A program made the translations under genes and the position numbers. Below are positions 33,501 to 45,561 of a DNA stretch of 64,000 nucleotides, one piece after another. Positions within the stretch are counted from its first letter, which is position 1. Each line of letters begins with the position of its first letter. The notes under the pieces were generated by a model. It worked only from the letters and a program-made list of their open reading frames with translations. It did no database searches and was not told the origin of the DNA. The stretch is from Acanthochlamys bracteata (lineage: Eukaryota > Streptophyta > Magnoliopsida > Pandanales > Velloziaceae), in assembly GCA_019914995.1 (NCBI GenBank), contig CM034135.1, forward strand, positions 4,590,501-4,654,500, in the 5' to 3' direction.

Positions 33501-36500
33501 TGCAGAAAATATTTTGTCAAACACTGCAAGCCTCTTCTCTGCTGGGAGTGTATCTGTTGTCGGACCATGAAGATCTTTCTCCAGCTCCTGAGCTGATTAG
33601 TTTCTCATGTAAGATGAACTTTATTCAGGTGAAACAAAATAACGTTAAGACAAAGCAACATCAAGTACTAAAAACAAGTATAAGAAAAGGTAACAAAGAA
33701 GTATAGGTAAGCCCTTAAGTTTTCATAATCACCCTTCACAAGTCAATCTCTGTATATACATAACCATGGACAGGCTGAAGTCTTACATGCAAAAATTAAT
33801 TAAAAGACAATAAATTCCACTTCTCTCGTGCTCAATGTACTGCATAATGTTTTGATCAAAGAAAACTTGAAACATGCATGAATAATGAAAAATGATTCGT
33901 AAATAGCTGCAATATGTGATTTTCTGTTTACAAATGACTGGCTAGTAAAATCATCACAAAAGAGGTGAAAGAAAAACCTCTAGCTACCAATACTAATCCA
34001 CCGCCTAAAAGCATACTCTTTAGAAACATTTTATCAGTTAAAGTTTCTAGGCTTGGGAAAGTAAGGTTCAGTATCAATTTCAAGTAGGATCATGCTAGTA
34101 TACAGGTACTTTGTAAAGATAATGAGCCATGCAAAAGAACCAATCGACTAAGCAACTTGAAGTTCCTGGGAAGCAATACAGATTTCAGAATGGCGTATGA
34201 CATTCAGCTTTGAAACCATTACTTAAAAAATCAAAGGACAAAACCACACCTACCTCTGAGAATAGCTACGCGGGTCTTCGCATTGCTGATTGGAAACCTA
34301 TGACCCAGCCAATTGAACTCAGTCATGGAAGCAGCCTGTTGTGATCTTGCCTCAGCCATGACAGCCTAGAAAATGACAGCCAGCTCAAAATTTTCCAAAT
34401 TGCAAGTTTCAGAGACAATGAGGAATTCAGTCTTCAGAGATCTATAGCGTCTTAGGTTGCATTTTTAAAAAATGACCAATAGCAGCCAGTACGGTGATAT
34501 ATCTTTTTATAATAGAAAGCACATAGCTAGAAGTAGTTTCATACAATATTGAAATATGCTTCCTTCATGGTTATTTTTGCCATGAACCACTTCATGGTTG
34601 ATGTCTCAATATACAGTTACATTACAAAGTTGGAAAGGAGTTAAATGTACCAAAGTAATTCACCATCATGTACTGGCACATGATACATCAACACCAACGT
34701 GATTCATGGCCAAAACAACCATGAACAGTAGTACTTCTCTAAAAATATTGGTACCATAACAAACAACCTGCACCAATGTAAACCAATTAAAGCATGCTTA
34801 AAAAGAAACGTATAACTGCTAGAACACTCTGGGGATTGGGATTCATAAAATTCTTGAATTAGAAATTGACTTTCCTCCAACAAACCATTAAGTATCAATC
34901 TCAGATTCCGAGTAATTTTATTAATTTAGACACACATGTTAACTCTAATCATTTTACAAGATTCTTTTTTCCTTTAGGAAGCAAAAAAGAATACTAGATT
35001 TTACAGTTGTCAGTCCTTCCACAGCATACCAAATAGTCCTGTATCCACCACAAAAGGCTTCTGTCCTATTGAATGGGTTTTTCGAGGAAAAACAGCTTAA
35101 GCTTCTTTTAAAAAACTGCAGTTGCTTTGTCAAAAGGCATAGCTGAAAAGAGAAATTTTAAGGGAAGGAAACAGATCATTTACTACTTCTTATGAACTCC
35201 GAGAACAGAATACATTAGACATCAACAACAAACTAAGCCTTTATCCCACTTGAGTGGGGTCGGCTACATTAATACATTTTTTTCATTCCGTTCAATTATA
35301 TATCAGATTCAGCGAAAGATCTAATTCCTCTAAATCAGATCTTTCCCTAAACCTAGTGTATAATCTAATCCTGGTATGAAAAATGACAAGAGAAATAGGC
35401 ATTTCCAAGATAAAATAACATTGGACATGTTAGGAGTTAGAGACTCATGTTGATGTACCTCTCCAAGGTGTTTCAATAGAAGACTAAACAAACTCTTCAT
35501 ATGTTCCTACGAACATAGTGTTTTCACTTCATTACTCCAACATTATTCCATAACTTACCCATCTCCAATGCATCTTTTGGTGTTTGATTGAAATACAAGT
35601 CAATTCCAACAAAGACAATGACCCAAATAATAAGGTTGAAAAATTAAGATAAATGCAGCACGACGATGAATTCCTCAATTATGTTACCTCCAATTTAGCA
35701 TTAAAAAGATCTAAGGCTGGTCCTTCCATTTTTCCAATATCTAAAAGTTCAGAGGTTTGTATCTTAGATTCCCCAACTTTATGCAAACAGTATCTAATAC
35801 TTGGCTCAATCTCTTCAACTCGTTCTCGGCATAGAACTTGATTTTCTATACTGCCATATTTCCCTAGTTCTTCATACACAGCCCTGCAAAAGCATACAGT
35901 AAACTAGATGACAATATGTCCACTAAAACAAGATAATGAATGCATCAATCAAGTAAAAAAGCAAGCTTGATAGCATAAAAGGAACTATTATTGATGTTCA
36001 TTCAGAAAGCAATTTTCTTTCCTAATAGCTTCTATTCATATATGGGGAAGCACATCTAAGTTTATAATACCTTCAGCAAAACAATGAAACATTTGTCAAG
36101 CAAAAATATACCTAATAGTCTCGTAAATTTCGAATTTACTTCCCCAGTCCATAACCTCTAGAGGAGGCAAATTGAAGGAATTCCTAGCTTTATGATGTCT
36201 TTGTTTCATATCAATATAGTCATGAATATTTTTCACACACTTGCTTCTAATCAAAAGCTTAAAACAAACCATAAAGTTCAAGCCCAAAATGCACCAGCAG
36301 GAGGATGCAGGTGCCGAGAAGACCCAATAGAATGACTACCAACAGAAGATGCTTGAGTGATATCCTGCATTAATACTTCGTAATATGGGTATTCTTCATA
36401 TCTCACATGTTTTTAAACAATCACAACATTTATTCTACCTAATCTATTGCCATGAAAGGTACAATATTTTGCATAACGTAGCCAAGAAATTCCAACATTA

Positions 36501-38447
36501 AATTACATTATTTCATTCCCCACAAAAATACGCATAATGCAGGAAAGGGATATGGCTGTTGTACTTTTTATGATTCCACAATATTAAATAGCCTTTCTTA
36601 AGTCCTTCTGACATTCTATCCCTATTTGCATGTTTGCTATTTAGGTAGAAACTCCAAAATAATGAATGAATCATTCTTTGATGACTACCATGGAATTAGT
36701 ATTCTAGTACATTTTTTTACTATCTTTTTTAACTTAAACATTATTTTATTATAATACTTCACTGGAAGACGTGCAAATTATCATAAAAAGAAACAACGTG
36801 ATAAGTTAACCACCATCTGTCCGGGCATAGCATATAGTTAAATTTACCATGTACTTAGCTTCGTACAAATCCATAATGTTGTCCCAAGTGCAAAAGACTA
36901 TAAGGTTTCTAGTTTTAGAAAACCTAGAACAAAGCTTACAATATAGAGAGCAGTAAACCCATGAAAGAGCTAGGGCTTAAAGCATCTATGAATGTATACC
37001 TTGCATTCTTGAAATTCATTAATGCAGACTCCCAGTTCTGATCTTGTTCAAACAGCAGTGTTCCTTTCATATAAGAGGCATATGCCTGCAATTTTTGGCA
37101 AGATTGTCATGTTTTCACAATACTGACCAACGTAAGAGCAATATTGATCAAAACCATACCTCAGCTTCCAAAGATGTCCTCGAGTCTCCTTTGGCAGAAC
37201 ATAACTGAGAAAAAAGTGTGGCCCACTTCACTGCCTTTCTCAACCTACCAATTAAATAAATCCGCTGGCGTGCATTTGCTCCATCTGGCAACTGTCTTTT
37301 CTCCATTGCATGGCTCCAAGCTCTTTCAGCCATGTAAAGGACTACATGGAGAAACCTAATCAATTCATATGTGCTTATCAGATAACATGCTCAAGCAGAA
37401 AGCAAATAGAACTGTTAGAAAGGGCACTTAAAAGTTACAATTGCCTTTTGTTAAAAGTACTAAAAACCACTGAAAAGCAGTTATAGTTACTAATGAAAAG
37501 AAGAAATTTTTGCAAAAACGAGAGAGAGAGAGAAATCAAAACAAACCTCACATCTGTCACTATAGACTCAGTAATGGCTCTACGTGTAAATCTACCACGG
37601 CCATGAGTAAATTTGAGAGACTTGTACAGCCTTCTCAAACGGGCAGTGCAGTATCTCCTGCAAGACAATCCAGATATATAACACTCCTTCGAAATCAAGC
37701 GGCACAACCAATGATCACTAGTGACAAAACATAAAAATTAATGAAGTAATGTTCAACAAACATGTATTAACAACAATTACACCCAAATTCATATCCTCAG
37801 TGGTTAATAATAACATTCAGATAGAGACTTATTATGTTCAACCAACATGTCTTAACCATGACTACACCCAAATTGACATCTTCAGTGTTAGTAGTGAAAC
37901 ACTCAAATTATGAACTTATTATGTTCAAGCAACATGTCTTAGCAGCAACTACACCCAAATCCAACTTAATAAAAACAGCACTACGAAAACAATGAAATTA
38001 CATAAGTCTACCTATTCAGCATTCCCAAAACACGTAAAGGTGTACTTGTAGGTGATATACATGATCAAAATACAACTTTATTTACAGCATTGGGAACCAT
38101 TGACGCTGATATCATCAATAATAAATAACAAAAGAAAATAGTTTTAGCACTTTCTTTTATTTCTTTGCAATAACTAACCGATAACGAGTATAGTCACGGT
38201 GGCGTAGCCCATGCTGCATCTGGGCGGTCTTCAGCAGCTCTAGCACTGCCATTTTGTAACAAGCAAAAGATCAAACAATTGAAAAATATCCCAAAGAAAA
38301 CGTACAGAAATATCAATCCAACAGAGAGATCTGATTGAAGTGTAATCAAGAACCATTGACGGAGAACTTCGGATTGTTCTGGTCGCTAACGACGGAGGGA
38401 TCGTTCATGTTGATCTCCATTGATGAAGCCTCAGCTGCTTTCGCCAT
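30523..38447 (-). CDS. SRP68: Signal recognition particle 68 kDa subunit
   Basis: Thirteen exons: 38447-38354, 38245-38179, 37657-37547, 37355-37160, 37085-37000, 35883-35688, 34365-34254, 33592-33465, 33317-33111, 33028-32919, 31938-31809, 31464-31315 and 30744-30523. All borders are GT-AG and the phases agree. The product is 602 aa, near the roughly 605 aa I recall for Arabidopsis. SRP68 pairs with SRP72 and binds 7S RNA in the SRP S domain, which delivers ribosomes making secretory proteins to the ER. The N-terminal RNA-binding domain is clear: HGLRHRDYTRYRRYCTARLR, LYKSLKFTHGRGRFTRR, RIYLIGRLRKAVKWA and ENQVLCRERVEEIEPSIRYC. The middle has GLDKAVSAVLGQRTIERNQL. The C-terminal SRP72-binding end has ERFPPPFQSIPCNPIVLDIA and ENRMKKDKKG. 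Only exon 1 (acidic, poorly conserved) is less certain. The ATG at 38447 is the first in frame. Confidence 0.94.
32215..32750 (-). mobile_element. RTE-type LINE, 3' end, in an SRP68 intron
   Basis: Minus-strand copy, 5'-truncated, lying in the intron between exons 10 and 11 and in the same direction as the gene. It ends in a (TTG)n tail, seen on the plus strand as ACAACAACAACAAAC at 32215-32229. The tail is preceded by the hallmark TAGCCGACCCCACTCAAGTGG near 32245-32265. The frame at 32450-32229 reads RGRSKLTW and KDLEELGFS, then RMEWKK, the usual C-terminal end of plant RTE reverse transcriptases. It is degraded and inactive. Confidence 0.78.
35222..35350 (-). mobile_element. Second RTE LINE tail in another SRP68 intron
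   Basis: A short minus-strand fragment in the intron between exons 6 and 7. It repeats the tail of the copy at 32215 (CAACAACAAACTAAGCC, then CCCACTTGAGTGGGGTCGGC on the plus strand) and the following TTCATTCCGTTCAATTATATA stretch before similarity fades. Same strand as SRP68, and heavily 5'-truncated. Confidence 0.72.
35884..36999 (-). other. SRP68 intron 5
   Basis: Normal intron with donor GTATAC and acceptor TTTGCAG. A minus-strand frame at 36287-36096 (including LPPLEVMDWGSKFEIYE) is tidier than most chance frames. It has no recognised domain, and the flanking exons already join in phase without it, so it is not treated as an exon. Confidence 0.4.
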
Positions 38448-38672
38448 TACAGAGACAAGCGAGAAACTACAGACAGATCTAGGGCTTCCGTGCTCGAGGG
38501 GGTGGGGAGGGGGCGGGGAAGAAGAACGGAAGATGTTATGAACATATTAATCAAACCGCTAACAATTTAGCCGGATTCGTAACGAAGTCGGTTCACGATT
38601 CTTTTCGTTGAACCAGCTTGTTTGATCTGGATTTTAAAGCATTGGTGTAGGTTTACGAGGGACTTTACACGG
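38448..38672. other. Proximal promoter and 5' UTR of SRP68
   Basis: Upstream of the SRP68 start there is a short GC-richer segment that includes a C-rich run (minus strand) at about 38499-38518. It ends where an AT-rich inverted-repeat element starts at 38673. No TATA box could be fixed. Confidence 0.4.
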
Positions 38673-39218
38673 TATGTTTGGATTCATAATAAAAAATATA
38701 CATAACTAAATAAATAAATAAATAATAGATAAAAAAATAATTATTTAATTTATTATATTTAAATATATATTAAAAATTATAGATTAATTATGTTTAAATT
38801 TTAAAATAGATTTATAATAAAAAAATTCAAATATTTTTTATTATAATAATCTTATTTTAAATTAATTTAATAAATTAAAATTAAATCAGTTTTAAATTAT
38901 AAAAATATTTGATTATATAGTTTTATTATTTTCTCTACTAATTAAAATTAAATAAATATAAAAATTATTATAATTAAAAGTAAAATATTAAATTAAAGTT
39001 TAAATGAAATAAATATAAATAAAATATAAATATTAAATTTGATTATATAATATTAAATAAAATATAAATTTTAAATAAAATAAAAAATAAAAAGAGAGGG
39101 ACTCTTTTGCAATCATATGTACCCACCAAATTGGTGGATATATATTTAACTATGATATATGAAGAGGAATGGAAAATTATTCTCCATCCATTCAATTAAT
39201 AAAATAAAATCAAACATA
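38673..39218. mobile_element. AT-rich inverted-repeat element upstream of SRP68
   Basis: About 545 bp of extreme AT content bounded by TATGTTTGGATTC on the left and AAAATCAAACATA on the right, a terminal inverted repeat of about 10-12 bp. It has no coding capacity. Size and ends fit a MITE, but no second copy was identified in the window. Confidence 0.4.
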
Positions 39219-39432
39219 GTAGAGATATAGAAATATATCACCCTATTCTTCACTCTTCATCTCTAACCATAATTCAAATAATGTCTTAGTTTCTCGTTGA
39301 CTGGCTAGGCGTTTTGGCCACTTATAAGCTTTTCAGAACTCCATCTATTACTCTAAAGTTTTGGATTAAAGATTTAAAATTCTAATGTGGTACTGAAATT
39401 TATAAGTTGAGCCTATAAGTTGGGCCCATAAG

Positions 39433-39686
39433 AGAGCGTTTGAAAGAGCGTTTCAAATATTGTTTATCAATTTTTTTTATTTTATATTTTTAATACATAT
39501 TTATAAATATATAAAAAATTTATTTAAAAATTTAGAAAGTATAAAAAAATTTTACGGAGTGAAATTTTTTTATTGCATATTTTTATTATTTTTTTAGAAA
39601 TAAAAAAATAAAATTTATTTAAAAAAATATAAAAATATTCTTTATTTTAAAAAAGTTTTATTTCATAAGCATTCCCAAACGTCCCC
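39433..39686. mobile_element. MITE, GCGTTTGG family, copy 5
   Basis: About 254 bp from GAGCGTTTGAAAG to CATTCCCAAACGTCCCC. The interior is nearly collinear with copies 1 and 6: TTTTTAATACATATTTATAAATAT, TTTATTTAAAAATTTAGAAAG, TTTTACGGAGTGAAATTTTT and TTTCATAAGCATTCCC. The first bases are doubled (GAGCGTTT occurs at 39433 and 39447). Confidence 0.68.
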
Positions 39687-42600
39687 TTAAATTAAGTTCG
39701 TCAACTATAGGTGAAAAAGGTGGTTTATATCCATAACCCAAACCTAATTGGTTATGGGTGGAGTTGCCCACGACCACGACTTATAAATGGTCCAAGCAAA
39801 TGCCAACTTTAAAACGTGGAACTAAAGTTTCCATAACACCCACACTTGCATGAAGCGTGCATATTCGTCACGTCGTATGTGTGTTTGACGGGCATGTGGG
39901 TTTCGGAGGCTCTGAGACCATATTAGAAGGCTAGGTTGATATGCATGGCAGAACAATCATAGAGGAGGTCTTAAGTCTTAACAGCGCAGCCATGCCGGAT
40001 AAGACAACAAAGACTGAGCTGCAAAATTTGCCCAGATTGCACCTAATAGCAGCTGGCAAGAGTGGATTATGCACCCAGGTGCATTCAGGAACAGCAGGGT
40101 ATCTCGGGTCACCCTATTGGCATTTAGCTTCAAGTGTCAATTAGGGGTATTATTATCCTTACTTTCGGACTAGACGTAGGTGATAAGAATTAGAAGTTCA
40201 GGGGGAGCTTAATTGTAGCAGTTCAACTATAAGATGAAGTCTTATGTATTGTAGAAGTTTATTAGAAAAAGAGTTCTTTTGTAAAGGGACTCTTTATCTG
40301 AGGTGTAAATTTATGAATACAATTTATGAAATTTAGTAGAGAGGCAGAAATTTATGAATACAATTTAGTTTTCCAACTAGTTTAGTTAGCTTGTATCTTC
40401 CACCTTCACAGAAGGTGCATCATAGGTCCTCAACGCAAAACCTCAAGGACCCAGGCTTCTAACATTCTATCGAGAATATAGTTATCTACTTCCTGGATTT
40501 GTTGCAAAGAGTATTTATGAAAACAATGCAAGCAAGGAAGCTTTGGTTGAGCTGTGCAGTAATGGATACGTGCAGGGATGACTACAAGTTGGGTTCAGAC
40601 TATAGGGTGATTGGTTAATCAGTTTTAGTAGTGATATTATGTGTTATTATTGTGGATGTAGTTAAACTAGGTACATGAATGAAGTGTTTGTATTTTTCAA
40701 AATTGAAGTGTTCTAGAGCGTCTTGTTAGTAAAACTCGCCCACGAGTTGTTTGATTAAATGTCTCCGTGCAAATGCCTAATATTTTGTCATCGTTTTTTG
40801 CTGCAGTGACTACAAAACAAGAGTCCAAATACTCATCATAAGGCAACACTCAGCTCCCACTATTTTGTTCCTAAACACATCTCCCCTCCAACCCTTCTAT
40901 CTCATACGCTCATAAGGAGTTCGAAGTAATTCCTCAATCAAACCTTGCAACTTTGAACCACTCTGTCGCCGCTTCTAAGGTATCTCTCAATCGAAAAGTT
41001 TTAGCAATTTGCAGCGCATAAGAAGAGAACCAAATTATTTTCTCAATTTTGATCGACCCGGCAGGTTAACCCACTGACCTAGCAGGTTGACCTGCGACGG
41101 CAATTCGGACGTAATTCCAGATCTCGGGTCTTATAACATTGCTTTATACATTTTCCTGAAGTGCATGTTTATGTCGAGTACATAGACATGGTAGTCAAAG
41201 ATATTGGTCATATAATTTTGTTTCGATGATAAAAAGGAAGTCTATAAAATTATGAATATAAACATTTAGTAAGAAGTAATTAAGTTTATACAGCACTGCA
41301 AATAATCAAATATGCTTGAAACTTGGGAACGCTACTATCTGGGCTATGTCATCCTTAAAAATTAGGCCTCGACTACAGCCCATTACAAGCCCAAACACCA
41401 CCAGAGTCGAGGGAAAAAAAAACGTATTTTTCTCAAATCAAATAATATTTGGCTAGTTAAATAGAGACGTGCTGTAGGGTAAAATTTCGAATGCTTAAAT
41501 AAAAGAAAATTTCTGAAAAATTATAAATTTGAAACCTTTTGGAAAACAATTACTTTTTATAAAAGTAATTAAAGTATATAAAATTTTTATAATATATGTG
41601 TGTTTCTAATTTTTTTTAAATTGTTTTAAATTTTTATATAAAACTTATTTTAAAAATTAAAATAAAATTGTATAATAAGTACTGATAAACGTTGCAAGAT
41701 GACATCGTATTGAACCAAAGATGAAAGGCAGTTTAGAACTAAACAATGAGAATAATTTCTGTTTGACGAAATCAAGAGAAATTTAATTAATTCAATCTTT
41801 CATTTTCAGAAATAATATACATTGACCAAAATCATCATAATTTTAATTAAAATCATCAGCTCCACTAATTGGGGTAGTTGAATTTTGACTAACCAATAAT
41901 ATTTCTAGATTTAGAATATCCAATATCTGAACTTTTTTGCAATACAAAGTTTAGGTTTATGGTAACCCACCAAGATCTCGTTATCATCTTATTTGATAAA
42001 GTTTCTAAGAACAAAATTTGACGATTTTTATTGACTCGTCCGAAGATTTGAAGCTCTCATGGGAAGATACAAGAAGAATTTTTATGAATGCTTAAAATCA
42101 TTATATAAATTTTATAATATATGATTAAATTTTTTAATTTATTTTCTAATTGAAGTTTATTCTAAAATAAATATACCCTAAATAAATATGCTCTATGAGC
42201 TGTTTTTCGATAATAGTTTGATTAGACAATAATTATGCAGATAATCAGAAACATCGATGGCTGTCATTATAGGTTTAATATTTCAGAATTAAGTACGAAA
42301 TTGTACGGCGAGATAAAAAGTGGTCAATAAGATTATATTATAAAAAGTTTTTGTTTAGTGATGGTTGTTGAAATGAAATCATGTCCATATCTCGAAATCA
42401 ATATTCAATTGTATTAAAAATTGCATCAAATTTAGCACGATCTTATAAGAATCTCTCGTGTAATAAACAATATACGAAATTGAAGCTATTACATAAGGTA
42501 CAATTAGAGTCAAAATTCTCCTACCATAATAATTAAGTTGCTATTTTACTATTTATTATTCATTGTACGCATTCAAGAGGGGCAATAATCAACTTGACAT

Positions 42601-42688
42601 AAGCGTTTAGAAAATATTTGAAAGGTTTTTTAAGAAATATATTTTAAAATAAAAATATTTTAATTTTTTAAAATAAGTTTTATTTTTG

Positions 42689-42748
42689 TCAACGGTCGTA
42701 TAGTGGTAGGATATTATCCATTAAGCTAAGTATTTTATTCGACACAGT
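42689..42748 (+). other. tRNA-like sequence (possible SINE head or tRNA relic)
   Basis: GGTCGTATAGTGGTAGGATATTATCC resembles the D-arm/box A part of a plant Asp- or Glu-type tRNA. TTATTCGACAC, about 30 bases on, is a weak box B. No intact acceptor stem or anticodon arm can be folded, so this is not a working tRNA. It lies between AGCGTTTA (42604) and CAAACGCTA (42818), which may be the ends of a MITE of the GCGTTTGG type. Confidence 0.25.
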
Positions 42749-43430
42749 CAAGTCATTCACTCAACTTAAAAAATATGGTAATACTTTTCACATTTCTTCA
42801 ACATTTGAGAATTAGTCAAACGCTAAGCGCTTTAAATGTATTTATTTTAGTAACCCAGACTGAGGGGTATTAATACACCACATTTACACGTATACATTTA
42901 ATATTCAAACCGTTTTTATATGGAAACCAAAAAATGCGTGCTTATGACATGTTTTAGCTTCTTATTACAAGTGTCTCAGAAGTAAAATTCAAAGAAGTTA
43001 AAATTCTACAAAACAATGTGAAACAAAAAATAATTTTTAAAATAATAAATAAATTATATATAGTTTGAATTAAAATTTTTAAAATAAAGTTTGGTGAAAT
43101 TAAAAAGTATCCGCATCACCTGGATTGCTATTTAGACGCAAAAACTTGAATTTTATAACATTAGATAATTTGGAAATTAAAGTTTTTATAATAATAGGTG
43201 AAAATAATTAATTATGTATACTAATTACGATTTATAACTTAAAAACCATTCTTATTTTATAAATATATTTTAATTAATAGTAGATAAGTCGTGAAATAGA
43301 ACTAATTTTTGTAAAAACTAAGTTAAAAATAATTCGATAACATCAGAACAAAATGAAATTCGATTGGAAACATATATTATGCGCAATTAAACCACTCTGT
43401 GACGTAGTGCTTACACTTCCCGCACGTCAT

Positions 43431-43700
43431 CGAGTCTACCAAATTATAAATTAAAAAAATCCAAGGAAACTAACAAATAGTGACACGTGGGACGGTCCCA
43501 ACGTTTCACTGGATCAATCCGTCCATAATTTTTCTTTTTTTTTTTCTTTTTCACGGTTTAGATACGTAAACCGTTGTTTCGATGTAGTCAGCTCCGATAC
43601 CTTTATTCATACAAACAAAGTTGTCGGTGTGGTGAGGTCAAACTGGAGGTCAACGGTTTATTTAGAAACCGTTGCCGCGCCAGGCAGTAAAACAGTTAAA
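43431..43700. promoter_or_regulatory. Palindrome-rich, GC-richer island in AT-rich DNA
   Basis: In about 220 bp there are four compact symmetric motifs: a G-box CACGTG (43484-43489); the overlapping 13-bp palindrome TGGGACGGTCCCA (43488-43500); ACGGTTTA-6-TAAACCGT (43553-43574); and CAACGGTTT-6-AAACCGTTG (43651-43674). A TGACGT lies just to the left, near 43400. The island stands out in base composition from the DNA around it. It could be a promoter-like or distal regulatory segment, or the remains of an element. No ORF or transcript evidence is available. Confidence 0.35.
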
Positions 43701-45016
43701 TTTACTTTATTATCTTTGCTGCGTATTTATTTTAGGTATAAATTTATTTTTTAAAAGTGGAGTTATAAATGATACATTTAGAGTTACAACTACAAGTGAA
43801 TTTAATAAAAAGTTAAAACTTTCTTTATTTAGATGAAACGAGTTTAAAAATAAATTTTAATTTTAATTTAAATTCTTAAATGAATATTTGAAAATCTTAA
43901 TTTTAATTTTAATTTGATTTAAATATAACTAAAAAGAAAATTAAATTTAAAAAAATAAGTGTGAAGTGTAAATAAATAATTTTTTAGTATCCACGCCGTT
44001 ACAAGAAGTTTGGTAACTTTGGATCACAGTGTGCAGGAGAATTGTAGGACTTCGGTAGCAATGTTTGCAATGAAATGAGCTCATTTTAGATATATTCGAT
44101 CACACAAAATTTATTTAATTTTGTTAGATTTTAAAAGTTAATTTATCTTTATTTTATTCATTCTCAATTAATCAAATTTATTTCTAGTTTATTATTTATC
44201 AAAACTAGTTTACTCTCAATTAATTTTTTATTGATTAAAATACACTCTTAGTATAAGTAGAACTGTTCTACTCGGTCTCAATTGCATGCGATTCTTTTTT
44301 ACGGAAACTAGTACGACTTAGAAGAAGTATTACTAATTTGGATTATGTTAATCTTGTTAATCGAGTAATGAATATTGAAACAAATTTTTTGTTTTCATGC
44401 TGTTGTATAAAGAGCACAAGATAGAGGAGGGTTGCCTCGTATATTAATTCACATGCTGCAGATGCTTGCGTATTTTATTTAAAATGTGTTTCAAATATAT
44501 ATAAGTAAGTTTTATGAAATTGTATTTTATAAAAGTAAAATTAATAAAAATAAATTTTAATATAAAAATAAATTTTAAAATAATTATTAAAGTATTTAAA
44601 TTTGCTAAGTTTAAATTTTAAAAGAAGGAACCGCAGTTTCGATGCATTTGAAACAATTCTTTAGGCAAACAAAAATTAAGTGTTCTCCACTCTACTCTCT
44701 TGTTTACCAGTTACCACCCGCATGGGGTCCCGCTGACTACGCGTCTTCTTAGTCAACTTTTCATCAACCTTTTTCCTTGAATACAAATTAGAGCTCTCAA
44801 GTCCTCCACTAGTTTAGTTGTCTTCTAGACATAAATGTCAAAAAACAGCCTTGTTAGAGCTATTTTGTTTGGGGAGCCCTCAAGAATCATAATTTAAATT
44901 TTCGGTCGTTTCTAATACGATCTACTTAGCGTAGCTAGAATTTTATAAATTGAAATAATATTAAATAAGGTTTTTAGTTAGAATTTATATTTAGACGCTA
45001 TAGTTAACATTCTAAC

Positions 45017-45561
45017 TAGAGGTGGCAATTTGAATTTTTGGATCGATTTCGTATCGATTCTATAATAATCGGATCAAAATTATTCAATCATAATCTGATC
45101 TATTTATTTATATAGATCAAAATTATCAATTTTAATCTAATTTATTTAATAATTGAATCAAATTTGAATCATTCTATTTAATAATTAAAATTATTAAAAT
45201 AAAAATTATAAATATTAATTTTTAATAATAATATATATGAATTATTAATTATGATATATCTAAAAAAATCTTAATTTTGATAAAATTTATAAATTAAATA
45301 AAAATTAGAATAATTATATATATATATATATATATAATTCAAATATTATAATATTATTAAATAATATATATAGTATATAAATAAATATACAGATTAAATG
45401 ATAAATTTTAAATTAATTCAAATTAGATCCGAACTTATTTAAATTTTTGGATTAATTTTAGATCGATCCAAAATTAGTCCAAATTTGTCTAATAGTTGAT
45501 CTAAATTCGATTTTTTTTAGTCAGGTTCGCGGATCGGATAAAAAGTTATCATTCCTACTTC
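45017..45561. mobile_element. AT-rich element, GGTGGCAATTT family, copy 1
   Basis: About 545 bp starting AGAGGTGGCAATTTG and ending AAAAAGTTATCATTCCTAC, a weak inverted pair. The ends contain GATCGATTTCGTATCGATTC and GGATCGGATAAAAAG. The interior is nearly pure A+T with an (AT)n tract. It is related in end sequence and in phrases such as TTTAATAATTGAATCAAAT to copies at 47785-48540, 53377-53670 and 54828-55557. Non-coding. Confidence 0.45.
45314..45336. repeat. (AT)n microsatellite
   Basis: About 23 bp of alternating A and T inside the AT-rich element at 45017-45561. Confidence 0.8.

Larger units (their letters stand above)
39219..43430. other. Intergenic DNA with scattered repeat remains
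   Basis: No host gene was recognised. It contains a MITE (39433-39686) and a less AT-rich, repeat-like segment at about 39780-40650. A plus-strand frame of 67 codons lies at 39941 and has no known domain. A block rich in GACCCGGCAGGTTAACCC and GGTCTTATAACATT (41050-41140) resembles a transposon end. There is also a tRNA-like patch at 42689-42748. Confidence 0.4.

Noticed and set aside
39941-40144. 67-codon plus-strand ORF
   Set aside because: No known domain. The surrounding sequence looks repeat-derived, and no splice partners are visible.
42689-42748. A functional tRNA gene
   Set aside because: No acceptor stem, no anticodon arm and a poor box B. At best a relic.
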